This document shows positions 11,186 through 23,744 of a stretch of DNA of 64,000 nt, in pieces. The notes below the pieces were generated by a model. The model had not been told where the DNA came from, searched no databases, and saw only the letters and a list, made by a program, of their open reading frames with translations. Numbering within the stretch: the stretch's first letter is position 1; each line of letters begins with the position of its first letter. The position numbers and the translations under genes are program-made. Source of the stretch: Chamaecyparis obtusa (Eukaryota > Streptophyta > Pinopsida > Cupressales > Cupressaceae); NCBI GenBank assembly GCA_027943335.1, contig BSBK01009273.1, positions 427,501-491,500 on the forward strand, written 5' to 3'.

Positions 11186-14100
11186 ATGGCAGGAACCAGT
11201 GGGAGTATTTCTCAGCCTCAGATTCCAATTTTTAATGGCAAAAACTATGATTATTAGAGTATTAAAATGAAGACTCTCTTTCGTTCTCAATATGTTTGGG
11301 ATTTAGTGGAAAATGAGTTTCCAGAACCACCAGACCAGCAAGCATATCAGGCCCTTTCACAAGCTGATAAAGATTTATTGAAGGAAAATAAGAAGAAGGA
11401 TGCAAAGGCACTATTTTTCATTCAACAAGCAATGGAAGAATCAATCTTTCCAAAGGTTGCAGCTGCCACAAGATCAAAACAAGCATGGGATAGTTTGCAA
11501 ACAGCATACCAAGGCACAGGCAAGGTAATAATGGCAAAATTGCAGATACTTAGAAGGGATTTTGAAAATTTGCAAATGAAAGACTCAGATTCAATAGATG
11601 CTTTTTTCACTCATGCAATGTCTATAGTAAATCAATTAAGGACCTATGGAGACGCTATTGAAGATCAAAAGATTGTTGAAAAAATACTTAGAAGTCTGCC
11701 TGCTAAATTTGATGCTGTTGTAATAGCCATTCAAGAGGCTAAAGATCTTTCTCAATTATTAGTAGATGAATTAATGGGATCACTTTTAGTCCATGAGCAA
11801 AGATTGAACCGAACAGGGTCATCATCATTTGAGAATGCATTCAAGACTCAGCTCTCATTTGGCAAGTCAAGAGGGAGATCAAACAACAACAAAGGCAGAG
11901 GACGTTTTTCATCAAGAGGAGGAAGAGAAAACACATAATTTGAAAGTAGAAGACCACCATCAAGCCCAAATACCCATTCTACATCAACAAGAGGAAGGGG
12001 GAGTAGTCACTCTCAAAGCCATCATCAAGGAGAAAGGTATGACAAATCCAACATCCAATGTCATTACTGTAGCAAATTTGGGCATTATGCATCAGAATGT
12101 AGGAAAAAGCAATATGATTTGAATAAGCAAAAGGCACATTTTACAAATGAAAATCAGTCAAACACTAGTGAACATGACACAATATTCATAGCATGCAATG
12201 TAGCATAAGAAAGTTCTAAAGAACTGTGGTTCTTAGATAGTGGGTGTAGTAACCATATGAGTTGTAAGAAGGAAATGTTTTCAACAATAGATGATTCAGT
12301 AAAATCAGAAGTTAAATTTGGAAATGATCAAAGAGTTTCAGTTATGGGCAAAGGATCAATTAACATAAAAACAAAACAAGGCAAAGATAAACAAATTTTA
12401 GATGTATACTATGTTCCCGGATTACAACACAACCTTATAAGTACTGGGCAATTGGTACCAAAAAGGTTATAGAATATATTTTGAGAATGGTGAATGTGTC
12501 ATCCTAGACAAGAAACCAAGCAATAGGCTGATTGTAAGAGTTGAAATGACTAAGAATAGGATGTTCCCACTAAGAATTCAAAGTGGATTAATGATTGAGC
12601 CACAAGGTTTACAAAAGGTTGCTAAAATAGTTTTTAAAGCTTCATACAAAAATGAATCTTGGCTATGGCATTTAAGACTTGGACATTTAAACTTCAAAGG
12701 ATTACAGCTGTTATACAAAAAGAAAATGGTATATGGGTTGCCACAAATAGAGCCACTTAAAACCACATGTGAGAGTTGCATATTGGCAAAGCAACATAGG
12801 AAATCATTTTCAGTTGGGGAGTCACATAGAGCAAAACAGCCATTAGAAATAGTGCATTTAGACATTTGTGGACCTATGCAAACACCTTCCATAAGTGGAA
12901 AACTTTATTTCATAACATTTATTGATGATTTCAGTAGAAAAGCATGGGTTTATTTCTTAAAATATAAATCTGATACATTTGCTATTTTCAAAGAGTTCAA
13001 GGCAAAAGTTGAAAAAGAAAGTGGATATTTTATTAAGACATTGAGAACCGATCAAGGTGGAGAGTATCTCTCAACTGAATTTTAGAATTTTTGCAAAGTA
13101 AATGGCATAAACAAACAATTTACAACAAGGTACACACCTCAACAAAATGGAGTAGCAGAGAGAAAGAATAGAACAATCATGGAAATGGCATGTAGCATGA
13201 TAAAGGCAAAACACCTACCAAATGAATATTGGGCTAAAGCAATTACATGTTTAGTATATATTTTGAGTAGGTGTCCAACAAAAGCAGTGATAAATAAAAC
13301 ACCAGAAGAAGCTTGGAGCAAAAGAAAACATAACATATCACATTTAAGAGTTTTTGGATGTGTGGCATACTCGTTGATACCTCAAGAGTTGAGAAGAAAA
13401 TTAGATGACAAAAAAGAGAAATGTATATTTGTGGTATATAGTGAACATTCAAAGGCATATAAGCTATACAATCCCATTACAAAGAAGCTAATAGTAAGCC
13501 GTGATGTTGAATTTGTTGAAGAAGAGGCATGGGATGGCAGCATAGATAAAATAAATTCAACCACTCCTAATGTTCTACAAGAGAATGAAGAGGATGAAAT
13601 TCAGGTTGCAAATCCTCCTATACAAGCAAATGCTCCTACAACACCATCAAGAGCACCTAGCACTCCAAATTTCACTACAACAAATAATAACAATAGTGAA
13701 TATTCTAATCCAACACTTGCATCTTTAAGGTCTAGGTCCATAAACACATCAAAGAAGATAAGAAGTCTTAGAGAGATTTATGATGAAACCCAAGAAGATG
13801 AAAATGCTAATTTTTGTTGTGATTTTGCATTATTAACACAAGCTGATCCAATTTATTTTGAAGAAGTCATAAAAGAAGACAAATGGATTGCAGTCATGGA
13901 TGAAGAAATTCAATCAATAGAAAATAATGAAACATGGGATTTTTTAGAACTTCCTAAAGGCAAGGATGTGATTGGAGTTAAATGGATTTATAAGACAAAG
14001 TATGATGTTGATGGAAAAGTAGCAAAGCACAAGGCAAGACTAGTGGCAAAAAGTTTTACACAAAAGCCAGGTATAGATTTCAATGAAACATTTGCACCCG

Positions 14101-15383
14101 TAGCAAGAATGGATACAATAAGAATGGTCTTATCTATTGTAGCTCAAAACAAATGGAAAGTTTATCAAATGAACGTGAAATCAGCATTCTTAAATGAAAT
14201 TTTGGAAGAAGAGGTGTATGTAAGTCAGCCACCTAGTTATGAAGTTTTGGGAGAAGAACATAAATTATGTAGATTGAAAAAGGCATTATATGGTTTGAAA
14301 CAAGCTCTTAGAGCATGGTACAGCAGGATAGATTCCTATTTTGTGAACAATGGCTTTAACAAGTGTGGTAATGAACCTACTTTGTATATCAAAGTGAATG
14401 ATGAAGAAGAAATATTGATAGTCTGTTTATATGTAGATGATTTGATATTCACAGGAAATATGCAAACCAATACATTCAAAGCAGCCATGAAAAAGGAATT
14501 TGATATGACTGATTTGGGCCTCATGAGATACTTTCTTGGCATGGAGGTAAGTCAAAATGATCAAGGAATTTTCATATGTCAAAGCAAGTATGCTGGTGAA
14601 TTGTTGAAAAGATTTAAGATGACAAAAGTGAATCTAGCCCCTACACTGGTTGCATTGGGTTTGAAGCTTAGCAAGGATGATCAAGGTCCATGTGTAGATC
14701 CAACTTTATTCAAAAGATTAGTGGGCAGCCTCATGTATTTAACCGCCACAAGACCGGATATCATGTTTGGTGTTAGCCTTATTTCCAGATTCATGGAGAA
14801 ACCGAAAGAGCCACATTGGAAAGTTGGAAAAAGAATTTTGAGATACATAGCTGGAACAAAGAATTTTGGAATTTTGTATACTTCTTCAGATGATTACAAA
14901 CTGATTGGATATATAGACAGTGATTGGGGAGGTAGCATGGATGATAGAAAAAGCACTTCCAGATACATTTTTCATCTAGGTTCTGGTGCTATCTCTTGGG
15001 CATCAAAGAAATAACCTATTGTCACTCTCTCATCAGCTGAAGCAGAGTATGTAGCAGCCACATTAGCATCTTGTCAAGCAGTATGGTTGAGGAGAGTACT
15101 TTCAGATTTGGGGCATCATCAAGAAGAATCTACAAAGATCTATTGTGATAACAATTCAGCAATTGCCTTATCCAAAAATCATGTATTTCATAAACGAAGA
15201 AAACATATTGATACCAGATATCACTTCATCAAAGAATTGGTAAACAATGGTGACATTCATCTTCAGTTTTGTAGGTCCAATGAACAACTAGCTGATATTT
15301 TCACAAAACCACTGGCAAAGAACACTTTTGAACATCTTTGGGAAGAAATCGGCATTGCAGACATACATTACAGTGAAGATTAA
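11186..15383 (+). pseudogene. copia gag-pol polyprotein, broken
   Basis: The start is ATG at 11186 (MAGTSGSISQPQIP). Domains in order: UBN2-type gag (to about 11900); CCHC zinc knuckle CHYCSKFGHYASEC (12059-12100); aspartic protease WFLDSGCSNHM (about 12227); GAG-pre-integrase HLRLGHL; integrase with LDICGP, RTDQGGEY and NGVAERKNR; reverse transcriptase with YVDDLIF near 14430; and RNase H with AEYVAATLA and the ADIFTKPL tail. Breaks: TAG at 11255 (Trp expected), TAA at 11936, TAA near 12206, a frameshift near 12468 just after GQLVP, TAG at 13083 and TAA at 15012. It cannot give a complete protein, so any movement would have needed enzymes from elsewhere. Confidence 0.92.
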
Positions 15384-15390
15384 GGGGGAG

Positions 15391-16115
15391 TGTTGAAGAA
15401 TGTGAATGCCTAGAGGACGTGGAAGCCAGCAAAGTAGAGTCTGTAATCTTCCCTATCCCTATGGTCTCTTCTCCCACCTACCAGCATTTACTACATGCCT
15501 TGTCGCATGATCGCAAGGCTTCATTTTCACTCTTGCGATCATGCGACTGCCTAAAGCTTGCCCAGTTTTATTTTTATATGCGAACCTACGATAAATTTGA
15601 GTGGGCCCCTCTCATTTTCACTTTTCACATGATCGCATAAACATTATTCTGTTTATGCGATCATGCGACCAGTACTTGTTGCGTCCAGTCACCTCTCCGT
15701 CCTCTCATTTTCCCTACCTACCGCACTCAGGGAATATGCTCTTGTCACATGATCGCATGACTATTATTTTATTCATGTGATCATGTGACCAGTCCTTTTT
15801 TTCAATCCGCCAGCTACTATTTTTATTGCAGTTTATTTTATATTTATTTTTCTCTGACTTTTTGTATCAATTGGATGTAATCCAGGCAATTCAAGAACTT
15901 TCTACAGGTAGAATATTTTGTAAACAAAAGGGAATGTTTTGTTGTTCAGTCTTATATAGAAACAAAAAATGATATTCTGAGCATTGGCAACTCTTGGCAC
16001 AATCTGTAAATTTGAAATTAATATAAAAGTATCTTTTTAATCTTGAGAGTTTTTTGTTCTGTTTATTGGCTTTATATCTATAACTCTGTTGATTGCTCTG
16101 TTCCTTCCTCCATCA
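15391..16115 (+). repeat. 3' LTR of the first copia element
   Basis: A 725-bp LTR with the same three hairpins (about 15501-15546, 15628-15672, 15744-15790). Several CpG sites of the hairpin arms have become CA or TG here, for example GTCACATGATCGCATGA at the third hairpin, while the first hairpin keeps perfect 16-bp arms. Confidence 0.93.
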
Positions 16116-16120
16116 TGCAT
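16116..16120. other. Target site duplication TGCAT (right)
   Basis: The right copy of the 5-bp duplication made by the copia insertion. Host intron sequence TCCCAAAATTACA resumes immediately after it. Confidence 0.92.
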
Positions 16121-16641
16121 TCCCAAAATTACAAATCTTGCTTAAGCTATAACTGGTAGTCTGCATGCTTAACAGAGAAATAAAAAATATGTGAGATTCA
16201 ATTCAAAAGAAAAGCTCAAGGAAAATAGGGTATTGTTTGATCAAAAGACCTGGAGACACATCATATCTATTCCACCATAAAATCTTGAAACTAGTAGACA
16301 TGTTAATTATGTCTGATGCTGATGCTGATGATATTCCTTCAATCATTTCACTCTCTGTTCAGCATGTGCCCAGGGAGAATATAATATTTTCTTCAGAGAA
16401 ACCAAGCAAGCATAGAAAGTAGAATATCCAATCACAATCATCTCAATTACCTATAGACATCATCTAGAGCCTCTTTTATCTCACTTTTGAAATGTCTTGC
16501 TACACCTAAACTTTCCAAGCTATAAACAATCGAGAGGCGAGCAGTTGCACCAAAAACAAAGCCTCTTACATTTACTCTTAGAACATGACAAAATTCTAAT
16601 CAAACCCTATAAATGAACATCATTAAAGGACAAACCTTTAC

Positions 16642-16759
16642 CTTTCTTCTCCAAATCTTCTAGCATTGAATTGTCTGAAAACAACCTTCTTATCGTCGCA
16701 ATATCATCATTCAAACTCAAAGCACATGATTTTTTCATCTTCCCTTGGACAACCTCAAC
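16642..16759 (-). other. Fused first exon of KSL beta-1
   Basis: This exon joins in frame the start-like segment ...VVQGKMKK...IATIRRLFSDN with NSMLEDLEKKG. In the alpha copies the equivalents lie in two separate exons about 1 kb apart (VVQ..RIRRLF near 4740, and YLNSMLENLEKKG at 3399-3440). The fusion removes the family's DTAWVA, DGSWG and LDW.NKDGSLF regions. It is shared with beta-2 (31867-31987), so it predates the block duplication. No Met codon near its upstream edge is a convincing start; a preceding exon would be needed. Confidence 0.65.
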
Positions 16760-17199
16760 CTGTCAAATAATTGCAGACTTGGAGATGATAGAATTGGGGA
16801 TCACAAAATAGGAAAATCTACTACTGTCTCTACTTCTGCTTCTGTTCTTCTTTTGATAGAAAGGTTATATAGGCAACTGATTTATTTCAAATGGAAAATA
16901 AATATTAATATAATACAACTATATTGGTGCAACAGCCCTCGGGAGAAATAGTCATAGTCCAAATGATAGTCATACTGCAACAGCCCTCACGAGAAATAGT
17001 CAAAACGATAGTGCACGTCTCATATTAATTGAAATGCATTTAGATTTCAATACATATGTTAAATCAATCTTCACTTCTTTTTATTTTTCTATGTCATTCT
17101 CAATGTTATTTAAAAAATTATTTATCTTTACATAGAATACATATTCAATATGATTCTCAATGTATAAATGTTATTTGAGAAATTATTTATTGCTTATTT

Positions 17200-17960
17200 C
17201 TCATATTTACTAAGATGAAGATTAGAGCTTAATCCCATAAACACAAGGCTCTAGTGCAATGAAGTTCCTCCAAAAAATGCCAGTAGGACTGTTTAAAGTT
17301 TACCATACAAATATTGTAACATAACAGCTATGCTTCCCTAAATATATTAGGAAAATAAAATTTCTCTTACGAGGAAATGAAATATCTGCTTTAGCAACAT
17401 AACTGAAATAACTCCCTCCCATTTTCTATGAGCATGAATAAGAAATTCCATTAACTAACTACAAAGAAGTTATAAAATAATTTCACGTGAATTTGATTTT
17501 AGCTAATCTATTTTGTTACATCAATAGCACAACGAGTTCAATAAAGAATGTAAAATTAACATTCATATAAGGGAGACTAACATTATATTGCACTACGAAA
17601 TGTAACAACATATCTGCAAGAAAATTCGTCATTGGTCAAAATTGATTGAGGAGAAAGACTTCTTACCCATCTCCACATTTTCAGTGCCAAGATTCCATGT
17701 TCTAAATGTTATAAGGTACCATAGCTACCCAAGCTATGTCATAAGCAGAAACTCATGTGTCTTCTCTTAATGTCTAAGAACGACCTTCTTATCCTCACAA
17801 TTTCATCATTTATCTTCTCTTGAACAACTTGCCAAATAATCAGAGCGTTATTAAATCTAATACAAACATGATGTTTATTAAGCTTTGTCTTGTATTCATT
17901 ATAACAATTCAAAGACATTAGGTTTCTATAGCTCAATAATTTTTTTAATTAATCTAGAAA
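17200..17960 (-). pseudogene. Decayed alpha-like 5' KSL remnant upstream of beta-1
   Basis: The stretch 17960-17740 encodes VVQEKINDEIVRIRRSF, the same N-terminal segment as alpha. The interval 17200-17600 aligns with 2945-3345. The part holding the alpha exon (3345-4388 in block 1) is deleted here: the sequence jumps from GTAACAACATA to TCTGCAAGAAAATT near 17610. The remnant is therefore a third, internally deleted KSL copy per block. The same structure occurs at 32450-33180. Confidence 0.65.
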
Positions 17961-19721
17961 TCTTCGAATAGCATTATAAAAATTATCAAGACAAAATAAA
18001 CATACCCAGTTGTGACAAAGTTGTATTTTCTAATTATTGTCAAAAGGAGAAATTCCATATAATGTATTTGTAGGATTAACATCATGCTACACTCTTGAGG
18101 TGACACCATTGGTGAACTTGAACTCAGAAGTGCCTCTTAAAATATGATTGCAACAAAGTTGTTAGAGAAAGCTTAATACCAATATTGTTTATAAAAGAAA
18201 TATATGAATACACATAAAATTGTAGATTGTCCATTAATCCCACCCTTCACACATAAAATTGTAGATGGTCTATTGATCCTAACCTTCCAAACTCTAAATT
18301 CTCTCAGGTCCAATGCCTACACAGAGGAGCTAACTAGCAGGAAAAAATAAATCACTATAAAAAACACCCAATTGTTAAACCTTAGAAATATCTTAAATTG
18401 TTCAGCTACACTTTCAGTTGTTAACCTCTGAAGGCTGACTATAGCTAGCAAATCTCCTGACGACTAGAGGAAAGAATGTAACAAATAGAAAAATATACAT
18501 AATATAATTATTTCTCTATTCTAAAAATTAAAATTCAGCTATAATATGACAGAAATATTTTACTATCGATTCTGTTAAATTGAGGGAAACAATGATAATG
18601 TGGATTGAATATCTCAATGTGATCTGATTAGTTCATTAGCACGAGGTGGAAAGCGTAAAAGCTAGCCCATTAAGCCATTTTCAAGCAACAATAGACAAAT
18701 CCATTTACAAATCGGACCCTCATACCAACAATCATTGTAAAATAAGTACAGGAACTTCAAAATTTTGCCAAAGAAGAAATTTTTTATCTATGGACTGCCA
18801 TTGACAAAATCTGGAAGAAGGGTATGAAAATGGAGGCAAGGTAATTATAGTGTTTGCAGAATAGGAGACTATAGAAAAGCTAAGTGCTCCAATGGCAAAT
18901 GAATTGGTAATAGTGATTTGTTGGTCACAAAATAAGTAAATTTATTGAAATATTCAGTGTTCTGCCTTATCCTCTGCCATCTTTACTTCTCATAGAAAGA
19001 GAGGCAGACAATCTATTTTATAGAGATTGAAATCGAGTAGTAAATATTAATATTATATTATAGGTATCTAAAAATTTGATCACATTCGATCGATTCACCT
19101 CTATGTTATCTAATTAATCATTGCTTGTAATCATTAGATAACAGTTATAATTTAATTAATATTAATTTTGTTTTCTTCTACTTCAATAAATCTTAACTTG
19201 AACTCGATGATTAGTTTAATTATTTATTCTAATTTTTAATCTATTTCTTGTAAATAAATTTAATTTATTTAACTAACATCTTCAAATGTCACATCCTCCA
19301 TGACTCTTAATCATTGATTAAGTTAGTCAACCCCTATCCATCACATTTAGACATGAATCTTGTACATGTGATATGGCTTTGGTAACATGTCAAAGGAATC
19401 TTTCATGGCTTTGTTAACATGTCAAAGGAATCTTTCATTCCTCGATTCCTCTCCAATCCTCCTCAAATCTATAAATTAGAATTTTAAATTTTCAAGTGTT
19501 CCCTTCAAGCTACACATCTCCTCCTCCTCTTACTTTGTGAGATTGTGCCATCTCATGAGATGATAATACCAAGTCATTCTCCACCTTTAACCTCATACCT
19601 CATATTATCAACCATCAATTCAATAATAACTGCCAGTCTATACATTCATGACTTAGCTATTCTAATCTATCTTGTTATTTATCATGTGATCATCATTATG
19701 CTAAAAAATTGTGAGTGTTGA
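17961..19721. other. 5' flank of the beta-1 region
   Basis: Noncoding sequence homologous to 4800-6814. It has the same AATCATTGATTAAGTTAGTC and GCCATCTCATGAGATGAT landmarks (about 19310-19565) and a local duplication of CATGGCTTTG.TAACATGTC around 19375-19430. No gene is visible. Confidence 0.5.
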
Positions 19722-19945
19722 CACATAAAAATTGCACATTTTGGGAGATTCGTTGCAATAGGAGTTCGATATTCTTCAATTTTATGGTATTTTGTATTAA
19801 TTTGATCTCATTTTAGCCTAAACTCAAGATTATTTCTTGAATTTGTGTTTTTGGATTGATTTTGCTAGAATTTAGATCTTTTTTAAAACACATGTCCATG
19901 TACACATTTTTTACAGACCTTGTGGGACCCACATCACACGTCAAA
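19722..19945. repeat. Leader repeat, copy 3 of 5
   Basis: Opens block 2. Nearly identical to 384-620, including GGGAGATTCGTTGCAATAGG and GTGGGACCCACATCACACG. Confidence 0.8.
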
Positions 19946-21049
19946 TCAAATAAATTTTCTTGTGTTTCGTGTTTTCACTTTTGCATGTTCCTTTTCACTT
20001 TTGCATGAATTAATATCAATTGTAGATATCTTTTTCACTTGAAATTACGCAATTCCACCTCTCTTGGGTTAATCTTTCATGAATGTACAATTTTATAAGT
20101 TTACACCACACATATCTTGCACTAGATTTTAGCATCCACAAATCTTAGGATTATAATAATATTAGCCTTAGCTAATGTTATTTTTAAAAATTATTTCAAT
20201 TTAGTTTTACCCTAATTTGAAAGCAAAAAAAATTCTTCATTAGATCATTTGTTCACATGTCTCTTGGCATAGTATTTAGACTCTAGAAATTAAATGAACA
20301 ATTTTTTTTATCAAAATAAATCACACTCCTAAATATAAAATGGAAAATTTTAATGCAACTGAGAGGTCTTACACATTTCTCCTAAGCTCTAAAAGGCTAA
20401 ATGAAAAACATCATTAATGGAGATATTTTCAATGCTTCAACAAACTAATATATCAATATCTAATTACTACATGTTGCATTATTCATTGCTATCATAGATT
20501 TAATATTTGTCATATCCTTGTTCCAAAGTACATTAATTATATGAAGACCTAGACAATAATAACATGTGTTAAACAAGAAATTGATAATGTTGCAAAATGA
20601 TAAATTATATGATGAAGCACCATTGTCCTCTAGCAACTCCTCACGAGACTTGCAAGCTACGAACAATATAGGTCATGTCAATATAAACTATAAAACTATT
20701 TTTTATGACAATTTATTTTTAATGCCTACACCCATGATAGACTAATGCAACTACATTAACAACATATGCAATTTTCCCTAACAACTTTTAGTAGTAACTT
20801 CACTATATTGAAGCCCCTCTTTTAAATATATTTTGATCTTTCCATAGATATGCTAGTTGAAAAATTGATTCTAAACATCGCATGACACTATCTCTATTGT
20901 CCATTTCCATCATAATAACCAATACTAGCTAGATGATAATTTGTTCACAAGAGAATGGACAAGGATAGTAATGGATCTGTCGCAGTACTAGAGAAAAGAA
21001 ACTTGAATATGTTCTCCTACCACCATGATCTAAGTGATGCAAAAGAAAA

Positions 21050-21925
21050 CTTATTTATCCAATCTTAACATTGAGTGCATATTCAATTATTTGTTTGTGT
21101 GTGATTCTTAACACATTAATGTTATTTAAAAAATTATTTATTGTTTATTTTTCTATTCTTTACTTTTTTCTCTAATATTTGCATAGAATACATATTCAAT
21201 ATGTTTATTTATGATTTTCAATGTATCCATGTTATTTAAGAAATAATTTATTGCTTATTTCTCAAATTTAATGCATATTCAATATGTTTGTCTGTGATTA
21301 TCAATCCATGACATTATTTAAGAAATTATTTATTGCTTATTTCTTCAAATTTAACATGGAATAGATATTCAATATGTTTGTCTGTGATTCTCAATGCATG
21401 AATGTTATTTCAAAAATTAGGTTACGCGTATTTCTCTAATTTTCATTTATTTGTCCAATCTTCACTTATTTATCCAATCTAAACATGGAGTACATATTCA
21501 ATATGTTTGTGTGTGATTCTCAATGCATGAATTTTATTTAAGAAATTATTTATTGCTTATTTCTCTAATATTTACTTATAATTTCTCCAATCTTCTCAAT
21601 TTTATAAAATTTTCAGTTCTAGTGTTAATGCCTGATTTGTCTATGATTCTCGATGTATGAATGTTATTTAAGAAATTATTTAAATTGATTATTTTTCTGA
21701 TCTTCATTTATTTCTCCAGTCTTTACATGTAGTGCATATTCGATATGTTTTTCTGTGATTCTCCATGCATGAATGTTATTTAAGAAATCATTTATTGCTT
21801 GTTTCTCCAATCTTCACATGAAGTGCATATTCAAGATATTTGTGATTCTCAATCTTGCATGAATGTGATTTAAGAAATTATTTATTGCTTATTTCATCAA
21901 TCTTCATAAGAAGTGCATATTAGAA
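21050..21925. repeat. AT-rich minisatellite, array 2
   Basis: The block 2 copy of the array at 1735-2590, with the same unit order and small length differences in individual units. The preceding 19946-21049 is noncoding and matches 621-1734. Confidence 0.85.
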
Positions 21926-22214
21926 ATGTTTGTCTACGATCACAATAATACCTTAAATCAATTATGTGTTGCAAAAAGAGCTCAACTTAAATCCCAAGGT
22001 GGATGACAGAAAATTTAAATGTCTTGTCTTTTTCATAGAAATAAATAAATTGAATGAATAGAAATTTGGTTCTTGTAATCACACACTATACACTCTCTTT
22101 ATAGCTACATCTCTAGGAAATTAAAGAAAACCCCAAAAAATTGCAATTTGGTACCAATTTTTTTATATGAAATACTCATCTAGTTTGTAAGTCTTAAGTT
22201 TGATACTATTATAC

Positions 22215-23206
22215 GGGTGACCCCACAATAGTTGGGTACACTTTTTTAGACATGCTGCTTTTGCTGAAATAATATATTTTTAGTAAAATATGATGATTTA
22301 AGCCTTGAGAGGTTCCATTTGAAGGAATTAATTACAAATTGTTAGGTCAAAGCCTCTTAGATAAAAAAACATTGATATAACATATATACTCATCATTCAT
22401 ACCTACAACGGAGTCTCCTTTGCACCTATTAAAATGCTGACAAAAAATCACTTTGACTTTATCTTTTGGTAGATCAAATGAATCCATTTGACAAAACTAT
22501 CTATGTAGTAAGCTACTATTGAGAAAAATATTTTCAATGATTATAATGTTAATATATATTAAGTTTATTATGACTTTGTATTTTTAGTTTTACTAAACAT
22601 AGATATTTCACGATATGTCTACATCTATATTTGAAATTTATGGAAAAATAGTAAATGAGAGAAAAAAAATTCTAAAAAATATCTATGCCCTAGGTATTGA
22701 AGTTAACTTTATATTAAAAATGAAAAAATGAAATTGGACAAATACATGACAAGTTATAAGCTATGTAGTCAAGGTATGTTAAAATTTTTGTTTAGTCATT
22801 TTCAAATGTTAATAAAATATGCAATAATCATGATAATGTCATCAAACCAATTGCATACCCTCCATATAGATGTTAGAAAACTTAATTCAAAAGAAGCACA
22901 TTGATATCTATTTTAGAAACACAATTATGCTCTATGAAAATAATGTAACTCTTTGAAAATGACATTTTCAGCAACATACCATTTTTTGTGGGAGAAAGAT
23001 AAAACAATTCAAATCAATTCAAAAATAATAATAATAAATATATTTATAATCTAGACAGAAAATCCTAAAAGACTCTAATTTACTTCATCTTTTTATTTCA
23101 AATGGTTTAACGATAATATGCATCTGAATCTGAAAGTTTTTTTCAAAATGTAGAGTTCAGTGTCCATTCAGGCAAAAAAGTGTAACCCACTATTGTGGGT
23201 TCACCC
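22215..23206. mobile_element. TIR DNA transposon, non-autonomous, about 1 kb
   Basis: An insertion present only in block 2. The left end starts GGGTGACCCCACAATAGT and the right end finishes ACTATTGTGGGTTCACCC. These form imperfect terminal inverted repeats of about 35 bp that extend through a T-rich tract (TACACTTTTTT against its complement). ATAC flanks both sides (22211-22214 and 23207-23210), and the empty site is preserved in blocks 1 and 3. No transposase frame is visible. The duplication could be read as ATAC, or as TA with one extra terminal base; I cannot assign a superfamily. Confidence 0.85.
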
Positions 23207-23744
23207 ATACCTATGTTTGAATAATTTATGTAAAATATGTTGATACATTTAAAATTTAATCTACCGCAGTCATTTACTCTTATTCTTAAAAAATAAGATA
23301 AAGATTAGATCTTAATCCCATAAACACAAGGTTGTAGTGCAATGAAGTTCCTGCCAAAAATGTTGGTAGGACTGTTTAAACTTTTCCATAGAAATATTGT
23401 ATAATACCAACTAGGCTATTTTAAATAAATAGCAAACTAATTTTTTTCTTATGAGGAAAGGAAATATGCTATAACAACATAGCTGAAATAAGTCCCTTCC
23501 ATTTTCTATGAGCATGAATTAGAAATTTCATTAACTAACTAAACAGAAGTTATCAACTAATTTCACCTGAATTTGATTTTAGCTAATTTATTTTGTTACA
23601 TTAATAGCGTGTAAAAATTTCAATAAAGAATGTAAAATTAACTTTCATATGAAAGAAAATAACTTTATAATTACTAAGAAATGTAATAACATAATTAACT
23701 ACAAAGGAATAATTAACAACATAAATGAACATTAAAGGAAAAAC

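Larger units (their letters stand above)
10289..16115 (+). mobile_element. Ty1-copia LTR retrotransposon in a beta-1 intron
   Basis: A complete but decayed 5827-bp element with LTRs at 10289-11015 and 15391-16115, each TGTTGAAG...CCATCA. The primer site TGGTATCAGAG (initiator Met tRNA type) is at 11019-11029 and the polypurine tract AAGGGGGAG at 15382-15390. It carries a gag-pol frame with protease, integrase, then reverse transcriptase and RNase H, which is the copia order. Five transitions separate the two LTRs in their first 60 bases, so the insertion is not recent. Confidence 0.95.
8335..16759 (-). pseudogene. ent-kaurene-synthase-like beta-1
   Basis: A class I diterpene synthase of kaurene synthase type. 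Exons, 5' to 3': 16759-16642, 16544-16451, about 16365-16250, 10238-10024, 9837-9719, 9613-9515, 9412-9197, 8989-8847, 8705-8460 and a stub at 8360-8335. Visible motifs: GVARHFKSEI; YDVSP joined across the intron to DVFLPYLKDSDF; an LYRAS.LMFPGE block; DDIWNGKTSYR; WAKNAILTTAMDDFYD with an intact DDxxD in exon 9412-9197; KEAEWTK; and LLNDIQSYK, the start of the NSE motif. Lesions: TAG at 10138-10140 where beta-2 has Gln; acceptor AG changed to AA beside 16544; and loss of the terminal exon, so the stub runs into gag-derived sequence and stops. A 5.8-kb copia element sits in the intron between 10238 and 16250. No functional product is expected. Confidence 0.88.
381..19721. repeat. Segmental duplication block 1
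   Basis: This is the first of three head-to-tail copies of a diterpene-synthase-bearing segment. Landmarks reappear in the same order in block 2: leader repeat (381 against 19722), minisatellite (1735 against 21050), alpha exon (3399 against 23745), gag remnant (about 7700 against 28050) and beta exons (8460 against 29533). Exon lengths match to the base in most pairs. Block 1 additionally carries a Ty1-copia element at 10289-16115 and lacks about 736 bp that block 2 has at 28672-29407. Confidence 0.9.
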
